10,574 bases of DNA from Porphyromonadaceae bacterium (GTDB lineage: Bacteria > Bacteroidota > Bacteroidia > Bacteroidales > CAMTPD01). Position numbers and translations under genes: made by a program. Shown one piece after another: positions 1 through 6,590 of the stretch. Location: positions 1 through 10,574 of the forward strand of contig DLYT01000093.1 in assembly GCA_003447595.1 (NCBI GenBank), written 5' to 3'. The notes below the pieces were generated by a model, which saw only the letters and a program-made list of their open reading frames with translations, did not search any database and was not told where the DNA came from. Position 1 is the stretch's first letter, and every line of letters starts with the position of its first letter.

Positions 1-1
1 C

Positions 2-1363
2 GATCTCATCGAGGCCATTTGGAAAGACCGTCCGTCAATTCCACAAGAACCATTCTTCGCTTATCCGGCAGAATATGCGGGAGCAACAACCGAAGAAAAG
101 CTGAATCGTGTAAATAACGCCCTTCACCAAGCCGGAGCTGATTGCACCGTGCTTTGCACATTGGATGAAATCGCATGGACCTTCAACATCCGCGGAACAG
201 ACGTATCGTACAATCCGGTAGTTGTGAGTTATGCTTTCGTATCCGAGAATGAAAACGTTCTTTTTGTGGAGCGCGGCAAACTTGAGAAAGAAACTGCAGA
301 CGCATTAATGCATGCAGGTGTTATTATTGCCGACTACAACAAGATCATCCCGTATCTCAACAACTTAAAAGAAGATACCATCATTTTGGTCGACAAAGCC
401 AAAACCAATCTTTCGGTCTACAATGCCATCCCGCAACACTGCACCAAAGTAGAAACAGCATCTCCTGTTGCTTTACTTAAGAGCATAAAGAATGAAACTG
501 AGCTAAAAGGTTTCCGCAACGCAATGGTAAAAGACGGTATCGCCCTTACCAAATTCTTCATGTGGCTTGAAGCATCCCTTGCCGGAGGCGAACCACTTAC
601 CGAAATCCAAATCTCGGAGCAGCTTACAGCTTTCCGCAGCGAACAGCCGTTTTATGTATCAGACAGCTTCGGAACGATCTGCGGATACAACGAACACGGT
701 GCGATTGTTCACTACAGCGCAACACCGGAAACAGCATCCGTTGTTCGCAATGAAGGTATGCTACTAATCGACTCAGGCGCTCAATACTTCGACGGCACTA
801 CCGATATTACCCGTACCGTTGCATTAGGAGAGCCAAGCGAGGCAATGATCAAAGACTTTACACGTGTACTTAAAGGTCACATCTCGTTGGGCAAATGCAA
901 GTTCCCACAAGGCACAAGAGGCTCACAACTGGATATTCTTGCCAGAAAAGCTCTTTGGGACAACGGGCTGAACTACCTACACGGCACAGGTCATGGTATC
1001 GGACACTTCCTCAATGTACACGAAGGCCCACAAAGCATTCGTATGGATGAAAATCCTGTAACACTTCAACCGGGCATGGTACTATCAAACGAACCGGGAC
1101 TTTATCGTACCGGCGAATATGGTATCCGCATCGAGAACTTGATTCGTGTGCAAGAAGACAGCGAAACAGAGTTTGGCAAGTTCTACAGCTTCGAGACATT
1201 GACACTGTTCCCGATCGACCGTAAACTTATCGATCCGGCAATGCTTTCGGTACGAGAGCGTGCTTGGCTAAACAAATACCATCAGTTTGTATTCGACACC
1301 TTGACTCCGCATTTAAATGCTGACGAGCAAGCATGGTTGAAACAACAAACTGCCGAAATTTAA
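2..1363 (+). CDS. Xaa-Pro aminopeptidase (aminopeptidase P, M24 family), 5' end outside window
   Basis: Cleaves the N-terminal residue from peptides with proline in second position, most likely in the cytoplasm (no signal sequence can be judged because the start is missing). The frame is open from base 2, so the gene begins upstream; 453 residues are visible. The long bacterial three-domain form is about 590 residues, so roughly 140 are missing. Counting from base 2, the dinuclear metal ligands of the pita-bread fold are all present: D257 and D268 in a DSGAQYFDGTTDITRT motif, H335 in GTGHGIGHF, E364 in SNEPG and E378 in GIRIEN. The last ~60 residues match the extra C-terminal domain of long aminopeptidases P. 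An ATG at 149 is internal and should not be taken as the start. The carbonic anhydrase gene follows after 16 bases, probably in the same transcript. Confidence 0.93.
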   Translation, partial: DLIEAIWKDRPSIPQEPFFAYPAEYAGATTEEKLNRVNNALHQAGADCTVLCTLDEIAWTFNIRGTDVSYNPVVVSYAFVSENENVLFVERGKLEKETADALMHAGVIIADYNKIIPYLNNLKEDTIILVDKAKTNLSVYNAIPQHCTKVETASPVALLKSIKNETELKGFRNAMVKDGIALTKFFMWLEASLAGGEPLTEIQISEQLTAFRSEQPFYVSDSFGTICGYNEHGAIVHYSATPETASVVRNEGMLLIDSGAQYFDGTTDITRTVALGEPSEAMIKDFTRVLKGHISLGKCKFPQGTRGSQLDILARKALWDNGLNYLHGTGHGIGHFLNVHEGPQSIRMDENPVTLQPGMVLSNEPGLYRTGEYGIRIENLIRVQEDSETEFGKFYSFETLTLFPIDRKLIDPAMLSVRERAWLNKYHQFVFDTLTPHLNADEQAWLKQQTAEI

Positions 1364-1379
1364 AACCAATAACAACAAC

Positions 1380-1913
1380 ATGGCATTAATCAAATCAGTA
1401 AGAGGCTTCACTCCGCAAATCGGAGAAAACACCTACTTGGCAGATAATGCAACCATCATAGGCGATGTCGTTATCGGCAACGATTGCAGCATCTGGTTTA
1501 GTACCGTATTGCGTGGCGATGTCAACTCCATCCGTATCGGAAACCGTGTAAACGTGCAAGACGGTTCTGTATTACACACCCTCTACCAAAAGTCGACCAT
1601 CGAAATTGGTGACGACGTATCGGTAGGACACAACGTTGTGATACACGGAGCAAAGATTTGCAACGGCGCACTACTAGGCATGAACTCAGTCATTCTCGAC
1701 GATGCGGTAATCGGCGAAGGCGCGATCATAGCAGCCGGATCGGTTGTACTTAGCGGCACACAAGTAGAACCCGGATCGATCTACGCAGGCGTTCCTGCCA
1801 AGTTTGTCAAAAAGGTAGATCCCGAGCAAGCTAAAGAGATCAATCAACGCATTGCAAAGAACTATCTGATGTATGCATCTTGGTATAAAGACGAAGAAGC
1901 AAACGATCAATAA
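1380..1913 (+). CDS. Gamma carbonic anhydrase family protein (left-handed beta-helix)
   Basis: A 177-residue hexapeptide-repeat protein of the CamH/YrdA/PaaY type, expected to trimerise with a metal site at each subunit interface and to interconvert CO2 and bicarbonate. Repeats of the [IV]G-x4 kind run from about residue 15 to 140, and a C-terminal helix (about 147-172) packs along the prism. The three metal-binding histidines are visible as H66 (VLHT), H84 and H89 (VGHNVVIHG). The equivalents of the Cam residues Arg59, Asp61, Gln75 and Asp76 appear as R45, D47, Q60 and D61. The acidic proton-shuttle loop of archaeal Cam is absent, as is usual for the short bacterial form, so activity cannot be assumed. 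The start is ATG at 1380 with no Shine-Dalgarno sequence but an AAC-rich leader. It probably shares a transcript with the aminopeptidase and ends at the hairpin just behind its stop. Confidence 0.93.
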   Translation: MALIKSVRGFTPQIGENTYLADNATIIGDVVIGNDCSIWFSTVLRGDVNSIRIGNRVNVQDGSVLHTLYQKSTIEIGDDVSVGHNVVIHGAKICNGALLGMNSVILDDAVIGEGAIIAAGSVVLSGTQVEPGSIYAGVPAKFVKKVDPEQAKEINQRIAKNYLMYASWYKDEEANDQ

Positions 1914-1916
1914 AAC

Positions 1917-1943
1917 AAGGGGCGCAAGAAATTGCGCCTCTTT
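1917..1943 (+). terminator. Rho-independent-type terminator after the carbonic anhydrase gene
   Basis: An 11-bp stem (1917-1927 with 1932-1942, one G-T wobble) closes on a GAAA tetraloop and runs into a short T-rich stretch. It begins four bases after the carbonic anhydrase stop codon. The T tract is short, so efficiency is uncertain. Confidence 0.75.
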
Positions 1944-1946
1944 CAT

Positions 1947-1954
1947 TATATTTG
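1947..1954 (+). promoter_or_regulatory. Possible Bacteroidetes -7 promoter box for the CBM9-like lipoprotein gene
   Basis: TATATTTG fits the TAnnTTTG -7 element of the Bacteroidetes primary sigma factor. It lies directly behind the terminator and would give a leader of about 40 bases before the ATG at 2003. No TTTG-like -33 box lies at the usual 19-21 base distance, so the call rests on one element and position only. Confidence 0.35.
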
Positions 1955-2002
1955 CATTTGAGAAATCGACTATAAATAAAAACACCTATAACGAATCAAC
2001 AG

Positions 2003-3130
2003 ATGAAGAAGGCAAAATTCATGACACTTTCTCTGGCTGCCGTTGCAACAGCACTTGTTTCATGCACCGGTAATACCACGACAACTCAAGCACCTGCTGC
2101 TGATGTTAACTTTACAGACTCAGCATGGTTTCATCCCGAAACATACGTATGTTACAAAGCTGCGGCACCAATTACCGTAGATGGAAACATGACTTCGGCA
2201 GAATGGGACAACATTCCATGGACAAACGACTTTGTAGATATCGAAGGCGACATACAACCAAAGCCTAAATATCGCACACGTGCCAAAATGGCTTGGGACG
2301 AGAAAGGAATGTATTTTGCGGCTGAAATGGAAGAACCGCACGTATGGGGCACACTTACCAAACGCGAATCGGTAATCTACCACGACAATGACTTCGAAAT
2401 CTTTATCGATCCTACGGCAGATACGCACAACTACCTTGAGTTTGAAATGAACGCATTGGGTACCGAGTGGGACTTGTTCTTGCAACAACCGTATCGCGAC
2501 CAAGGCAACTTCTACATGAATGGTTGGAACTTTATGGACATGCAGTCGGCCGTAAAAGTATACGGAACACTAAACAACCCGAACGATACCGACCAAAAAT
2601 GGACTGTAGAGGTTTTCTTCTCTTGGGAAAGCATCAACGAAACACGCAAAGGCAATCCGCTTCCGATCAACGGCGAGCAAATGCGTGTAAACTTCTCGCG
2701 TGTACAATGGAATCACACCATCGAAAACGGTAAGTATGTAAAAGCTCCACGTCCGGGCAAAGAAGGTATCAACGAAGACAACTGGGTATGGTCACCTACA
2801 GGAGAAGTAAACATGCACTGTCCTGAAAAATGGGGATTCGTACAACTTACTGATGTTGTTGCAGGCAAAGGTGACGTTACCTTCAACCTGAACTCACAAG
2901 AAGAGATCAAGTGGAAACTTCGTCGCATGTACTACCGTCAGTCGCAATACAAAAAAGCAACCGGCAACTATGCAACTACATTGGCCGAACTAAAAGCATC
3001 GGAAATCTTCCCTGCAAACGAACTGGCAAATGTATCGTTGCAAAACACCAGCTCAATGTATGAAGTTACATACAACGGCGGTGCAAACAACGTATGGCAC
3101 ATCCGCCAAGACGGCCTAATCTGGAAATAA
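2003..3130 (+). CDS. Lipoprotein with carbohydrate-binding family 9-like domain
   Basis: A 375-residue exported protein. The N-terminus has a lysine pair, a hydrophobic stretch and a lipobox LVSC with C21 as the lipidation site, so it should be membrane-anchored in the envelope. No acidic run follows the cysteine, so it lacks the Bacteroidetes surface-export signal and more likely faces the periplasm (inference). Residues about 56-285 resemble the CBM9-like beta-sandwich found as a stand-alone domain in Bacteroidetes: ITVDGNMTSAEWDNIPW, then an AKMAWDEKGMYFAAEMEEP strand pair, and an HDNDFEIFIDP motif near 127-137. Residues about 305-375 form a separate tail with an MYYRQSQYKKATGNYATTLA helix and a final QDGLIWK. 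The ligand is unknown; family members are mostly annotated as sugar-binding. The gene stands alone between two terminators. ATG at 2003 is chosen because it gives a complete signal peptide. Confidence 0.85.
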   Translation: MKKAKFMTLSLAAVATALVSCTGNTTTTQAPAADVNFTDSAWFHPETYVCYKAAAPITVDGNMTSAEWDNIPWTNDFVDIEGDIQPKPKYRTRAKMAWDEKGMYFAAEMEEPHVWGTLTKRESVIYHDNDFEIFIDPTADTHNYLEFEMNALGTEWDLFLQQPYRDQGNFYMNGWNFMDMQSAVKVYGTLNNPNDTDQKWTVEVFFSWESINETRKGNPLPINGEQMRVNFSRVQWNHTIENGKYVKAPRPGKEGINEDNWVWSPTGEVNMHCPEKWGFVQLTDVVAGKGDVTFNLNSQEEIKWKLRRMYYRQSQYKKATGNYATTLAELKASEIFPANELANVSLQNTSSMYEVTYNGGANNVWHIRQDGLIWK

Positions 3131-3464
3131 ACCTCCCCCCTCACAACATAGCAACGCGTGGTAGCAAGGATCACCTCCTCGCTGCCACGCGTTTTGTTTT
3201 TACAACACCCAAAGACTGCAATCAGGAAGTTACACTGAACTCTGTTTTTTTCTACAAAATAAGGGGATTGAGCAGGTCTCAACTACCACTGATTACCAGT
3301 GCATTACTTCAAAAACAGTTTACAGACATCAAAATTCTTCATTGAAAACTTTTTTGCCTGTTTTGCCATCCACACACATAAGCAACTATAGCACTGCATG
3401 TTAACCCAAAACAAACATCAAAATTATTTCCCTAAAACACTGATAATATGAATACTAAATATTT
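3131..3464. other. Gene-free stretch between converging genes
   Basis: Apart from the terminator at 3153-3201, I see no supported gene here. There is a small perfect inverted repeat at 3287-3301 (CACTG-ATTAC-CAGTG) and many A or T runs. No clear terminator is visible for the minus-strand gene that ends at 3465. The open frames crossing this stretch resemble nothing I recognise. Confidence 0.6.
3153..3201 (+). terminator. Long-stem terminator after the lipoprotein gene
   Basis: A 17-bp imperfect stem (3153-3169 with 3177-3193; one A-C mismatch and one G-T wobble) encloses a 7-base loop and is followed by TTGTTTTT. The outer nine pairs (AACGCGTGG with CCACGCGTT) are perfect. The opposite strand has no T tract, so it should act only on plus-strand transcription. 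Confidence 0.85.
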
Positions 3465-5306
3465 TTATTTTTTTGCTTCAACCCGATAATAGCGTCTTCC
3501 TTTTACACTGCGCGATGTTAGTTTAAAGTAGCGTTTAAGATCTTGAATAAGCGAAGAACGATTGGTAAAAAGATTATGCTTTGCATAGAGTTTCGTCAAA
3601 GCTTTATCAATCTCTCCATACTCGTACTCGTATCCGACACGAAAAATCTTAAAGGCTTTATTTCGCAAGAGTTCCGAATTTTTCTGAGCCAAACTACCGG
3701 CAGACTCTAATCCTCGTTCCATCATAACGCCTCGCCCTTTGCACTTGAGAGTCCATTCGAGACCTTTTTCAAGGTAGCAACGATAGAGAAGTTCTGCCCA
3801 AGGCGAACCGGTAATGCTTCGGATTTGGTGCATTACAGATTTATGTTTGGCCGGATTGCGGTTCATCAGATCGTGCAGTCGGTCTAATTTTTCAAGAAGA
3901 TTACGCGCCATCACCTCGCGCACGCCTCTGCTCAAAGCAATCACCCGGTCGTCGTCGGCAATGAGAAACTCCCTGTGCGAGTCGGTCACGTCAAAAAACG
4001 GCACCACCCCGTACGCCGCAAGCAGTTTGCCGCGCTCGGTATACAAACTCTTCACCTGCTCCTTATACATTCGATTGGCCAGTTTGAGTGGGTCCAGTTC
4101 GCCGTCGGCATTGCAAATATCCCAAAATGAGGTTCCCGCAATGGCCTCCAACCACATCTCCTTTTCGCCCGAATTTACCGCCTGCTCGTGCCGCTCTTTC
4201 CAATATGAAAGCAACTTTTCGGATGCGTGCACCTCCTTGCAAACCTCTTCGCCCGAACTCACTTGCATATCGGGCTTGAGCGAAACAATGTGTGTAAAAC
4301 TCCGCACCCCGTTTCGAAAGCGACCGTATATCTGCACCGCCTCGGTAGCAGGATCAATCATGCTTTGCTCGAGGGTGCGCACGTTCGAAATCACAATCAC
4401 ATCGGGCTTGGTGCGCAAGTCGATATCCACTGCCGAATAAAAACGCGACGTAAAAAAGTTGTACCGCTTGATATGTTCCGCCTCAACCGTATCATAAAAA
4501 TTCCGATCCTTCTTATAAATCAGTTTACTGAAACCTTCGCGACTGCAAAATGTAGCCGTGTCATTACCCCATGCACTGTCGCGGTAACAAATCGAATCAA
4601 TCGTTGCAATCGAATTGATAAAGACGCATACCGTTCCCCTGCCCTTTCGAAGTTTGTTCAACTCGGAAATCAACTCATAGTAAGTTTCCGCCACGTTGTT
4701 TGTCGTGATCACCTCAATGGCTTTACGGTACTTATAATCGGGCTCCACATTTACCACCCGAAACCCTTGATGCGCAAAACGCTTATCCACCGCATAAAGC
4801 GGAGTTGCCGAAACCAGCGCTTTTTGATCAAACTTAAAAAAATCATCGATCGGCAGTGCGATGGAATCGCGGTAATGGATATCCTGCACCAGCTTCTCGC
4901 ATTCGTCGATCAGCATAAAGTAATCACTGTGCAAACAGACATTCGCTTTAGCCGCAGCCTCCTTGACCCGTCCGAAACTCTCGGGCGTAGTCAGGATTTT
5001 CTTATAAGGTACATCACTTTTCAGATAGGCTTGAATCTGCTTGGCCGTAACCCCTCTGTACACACCAAAAGCCTCGGGATGTTTCAAGGCTTTGCCCACA
5101 ATAACCGGCACATTGGGTTCGATGATGATGGAGTGACGCGGAGCCGTAAGTTCGCAATACGTAGCCCCCAATCCGGGAAGTCGTTTGTTTATAATCGCAT
5201 TGGAAGGCAATGCCACAAAACCATGACGCTTGAGCGCGTCGGTAAGGTATTCTTTTTTAGCGATGCGCACTTGGATCGCTTTCAAATCTAAGATCGTGCT
5301 TTTCAT
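3465..5306 (-). CDS. Superfamily 2 helicase-like protein with lysine-less Walker A motif
   Basis: A 613-residue protein with the ordered motifs of an SF2 helicase core. Motif I region is PGLGATYCE (44-52), motif II IDECE (133-137), motif III VSATP (165-169), a motif IV-like strand VCVFIN (226-231), a motif V-like TSRFYSAVDID (286-296) and motif VI QIYGRFRNG (325-333). The order and spacing are reminiscent of DEAD/DEAH-type and herpesvirus origin-binding helicases. The usual GKT lysine of motif I is replaced by alanine (A48), while the other motifs look intact, so ATP hydrolysis is uncertain. Residues about 340-613 are not recognised; they are charged and helical, and the last 40 (ending GRRYYRVEAKK) could form a winged-helix DNA-binding unit (inference). 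The substrate and partner are unknown. It is convergent with the lipoprotein gene and divergent from the flavodoxin gene, with no obvious partner gene. ATG at 5306 is the first start in the frame after the divergent intergenic region. Confidence 0.75.
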   Translation of the reverse strand: MKSTILDLKAIQVRIAKKEYLTDALKRHGFVALPSNAIINKRLPGLGATYCELTAPRHSIIIEPNVPVIVGKALKHPEAFGVYRGVTAKQIQAYLKSDVPYKKILTTPESFGRVKEAAAKANVCLHSDYFMLIDECEKLVQDIHYRDSIALPIDDFFKFDQKALVSATPLYAVDKRFAHQGFRVVNVEPDYKYRKAIEVITTNNVAETYYELISELNKLRKGRGTVCVFINSIATIDSICYRDSAWGNDTATFCSREGFSKLIYKKDRNFYDTVEAEHIKRYNFFTSRFYSAVDIDLRTKPDVIVISNVRTLEQSMIDPATEAVQIYGRFRNGVRSFTHIVSLKPDMQVSSGEEVCKEVHASEKLLSYWKERHEQAVNSGEKEMWLEAIAGTSFWDICNADGELDPLKLANRMYKEQVKSLYTERGKLLAAYGVVPFFDVTDSHREFLIADDDRVIALSRGVREVMARNLLEKLDRLHDLMNRNPAKHKSVMHQIRSITGSPWAELLYRCYLEKGLEWTLKCKGRGVMMERGLESAGSLAQKNSELLRNKAFKIFRVGYEYEYGEIDKALTKLYAKHNLFTNRSSLIQDLKRYFKLTSRSVKGRRYYRVEAKK

Positions 5307-5335
5307 CTGATAATAAGGTTATTCGTAATCAACTA

Positions 5336-5364
5336 CAAGATACAAAAACTATCGGGCACAACAA
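5336..5364 (-). promoter_or_regulatory. Weak candidate promoter for the helicase-like gene
   Basis: On the minus strand a TTG (5364-5362) lies 19 bases ahead of TATCTTG (5342-5336), a partial fit to the TTTG and TAnnTTTG boxes. It would give a leader of about 20-25 bases before the ATG at 5306. The match is imperfect in both boxes. Confidence 0.25.
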
Positions 5365-5381
5365 GCATCCACTTCTTTTTA

Positions 5382-5389
5382 TACCTTTG
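5382..5389 (+). promoter_or_regulatory. Bacteroidetes -7 promoter box for the flavodoxin/ferredoxin gene
   Basis: TACCTTTG is an exact TAnnTTTG match, 26 bases ahead of the ATG at 5416, so transcription would start about 20 bases before the gene. No convincing TTTG -33 box is seen at 19-21 bases. The same eight bases recur in the hsdM promoter. Confidence 0.45.
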
Positions 5390-5415
5390 CTCGAAGGTTG
5401 CAACAATAATACTCC

Positions 5416-6195
5416 ATGAACATGAATACAATAAAAACAATACATCTTATCTACTTCTCACCGACGCACACTTCGCTACAGGTAATTGAAAACATCGCAA
5501 AAGGATTTGAAAACGTACGCATTGTAAAGCACGATCTCACCTGCAAAGCTTTATCCGATACCGCATTCGACGTGGCCGACTTGGCTATTGTAGGAATCCC
5601 CGTGTATGCCGGCAGACTTCCCAAACTGGCAGTAGAACGGATGGAATCTTTAAAAGGAAACAACATCCCTGCGGTTTCGGTCGTGGTATATGGTAATCGC
5701 GCCTATGAAGATGCGCTGATCGAACTGCAAGACTTGATGACTTCGAAGGGTTTTCGTCCCGTTGCTTCGGCGGCATTCATCGGCGAACACTCATACAGCA
5801 CCCCTGTCCAACCCATCGCGGCACATCGCCCCGACGAACAAGACTGCCTCTTTGCTCAAAAATCCGGCAAGGCAATCGCCGCCAAATTGCAAACCAACAA
5901 CACCGACCTTCCTTCGCCAAAGGGAAACCGTCCGTACAAGGAGATGCCACAATTTACACCGGCCGCACCTGCGACGGATGCAGACTTGTGTATCCGATGC
6001 GGTGAGTGCATAACCATCTGTCCGGCCGAAGCCATCGACACCATCGATCCAACCCTGAGCGACAAAAGCAAATGCATCAAATGCTGCGCCTGCGTGAAGT
6101 TTTGTCCGCAAGAAGCCCGCACATTTTTCCAGCCACGTGCCGAGTGGCTTTTCAACAACTGCTCTGTCCGCAAAGAACCCGAATTGTATCTATAA
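5416..6195 (+). CDS. EFR1-type flavodoxin-like / 2x[4Fe-4S] ferredoxin protein
   Basis: A 259-residue soluble electron-transfer protein. Residues about 7-160 form a flavodoxin-like fold: strand IHLIYFSPTHTS with an FSPTHT phosphate-loop-like turn (14-19), then DLAIVGIPVYAGRLP (55-69) in the position of the second FMN loop, and SVVVYGNRAYEDA (88-100). Residues 190-233 carry two bacterial ferredoxin motifs, C192/C195/C198/C202 followed by proline and C220/C223/C226/C230 followed by proline, which should bind two [4Fe-4S] clusters. An extra cysteine (C224) sits beside C223. This architecture matches the EFR1 family, thought to pass electrons between FMN and iron-sulfur clusters; the partner is not visible. 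The gene appears to stand alone. ATG at 5416 is used; a second ATG at 5422 is equally possible and would remove two residues. Confidence 0.88.
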   Translation: MNMNTIKTIHLIYFSPTHTSLQVIENIAKGFENVRIVKHDLTCKALSDTAFDVADLAIVGIPVYAGRLPKLAVERMESLKGNNIPAVSVVVYGNRAYEDALIELQDLMTSKGFRPVASAAFIGEHSYSTPVQPIAAHRPDEQDCLFAQKSGKAIAAKLQTNNTDLPSPKGNRPYKEMPQFTPAAPATDADLCIRCGECITICPAEAIDTIDPTLSDKSKCIKCCACVKFCPQEARTFFQPRAEWLFNNCSVRKEPELYL

Positions 6196-6251
6196 ACTTC
6201 ACGTAAATCAAGTCGAAAGCTCGTTAGCTTTGATTGAAAAGCATACATACT

Positions 6252-6283
6252 TCAAATCGTCAGGTCGGCACCTGACGATTTGA
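6252..6283. repeat. Perfect 14-bp palindrome, copy 1
   Basis: Arms 6252-6265 (TCAAATCGTCAGGT) and 6270-6283 are exact inverted copies around the four bases CGGC. No T tract follows, so it does not look like a normal terminator. Its core is shared with the neighbouring palindrome. Confidence 0.85.
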
Positions 6284-6285
6284 TC

Positions 6286-6337
6286 ATAGTGAAGAATAAA
6301 TTGTCAGATGGCGACCTGACGATTCGCTCTTCACTAT
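6286..6337. repeat. 52-base compound hairpin, palindrome copy 2
   Basis: Outer arms 6286-6295 (ATAGTGAAGA) and 6328-6337 pair perfectly over 10 bp. A symmetrical 3/3 internal loop (ATA against CGC) separates them from inner arms 6299-6309 (AATTGTCAGAT) and 6314-6324 (ACCTGACGATT) around GGCG. The inner stem has one G-T wobble and one A-C mismatch. The inner right arm is identical to 6270-6280 in the first palindrome, at an offset of exactly 44 bases. Confidence 0.8.
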
Positions 6338-6448
6338 AAATGATTTCATTCGTCGTAATCAACGAAAGCATTTATCCCATTATATAACGTGCTTTATTAG
6401 GCATCACTTTATACACCAATACCAACATTCAAAAAGTGTATCGATTAA

Positions 6449-6480
6449 TTTGATTTAAAGAAAGATCAATAATACCTTTG
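6449..6480 (+). promoter_or_regulatory. Bacteroidetes-type promoter of the hsd operon
   Basis: TTTG (6449-6452) and TACCTTTG (6473-6480) are separated by 20 bases, matching the -33 TTTG and -7 TAnnTTTG consensus in both sequence and spacing. Transcription would start near 6487, giving a leader of about 104 bases before the hsdM ATG. The whole hsdM-rhuM-hsdS set could be read from here. Confidence 0.6.
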
Positions 6481-6590
6481 TATCTCAACGACCAAATAAT
6501 GTACAGAACTAATGTGTAGTATCCCACCATTGTTCTTCGAGTAATAGCACGTTGATTATCATCATTAATTAGAATACGAGAAATAGATAT

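Larger units (their letters stand above)
6196..6590. other. 395-base intergenic region ahead of the type I R-M operon
   Basis: I see no convincing gene here. In order it holds a small hairpin just behind the flavodoxin gene (AAAGCT-CGTT-AGCTTT, 6216-6231, no T tract), two related palindromes (6252-6283 and 6286-6337), a promoter (6449-6480) and a leader of about 100 bases before hsdM. This region marks the change from the metabolic genes to the accessory module. Confidence 0.6.

Noticed and set aside
149..151. ATG at 149 as the start of the aminopeptidase
   Set aside because: The frame is open back to base 2 and the extra residues fit the N-terminal part of aminopeptidase P, so the true start is outside the window.
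3419..3426. TAATTTTG on the minus strand as a promoter
   Set aside because: It matches the -7 box but has no -33 partner and no gene downstream on that strand, which runs into the end of the lipoprotein gene.
3814..4440. Plus-strand open frame of 208 codons opposite the helicase-like gene
   Set aside because: Serine- and arginine-rich, low-complexity translation with no domain, covered by the real minus-strand gene.
4227..5291. Long plus-strand open frame (354 codons) opposite the helicase-like gene
   Set aside because: It lies wholly within the complementary strand of a protein with clear ordered helicase motifs. Its translation is rich in Ile, His and Arg with no recognisable domain, typical of an antisense shadow.
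6409..6441. Inverted repeat ATACAC / GTGTAT with overlapping CACTTT / AAAGTG ahead of hsdM
   Set aside because: Only six bases per arm with loops above 20 bases; likely by chance in AT-rich DNA.
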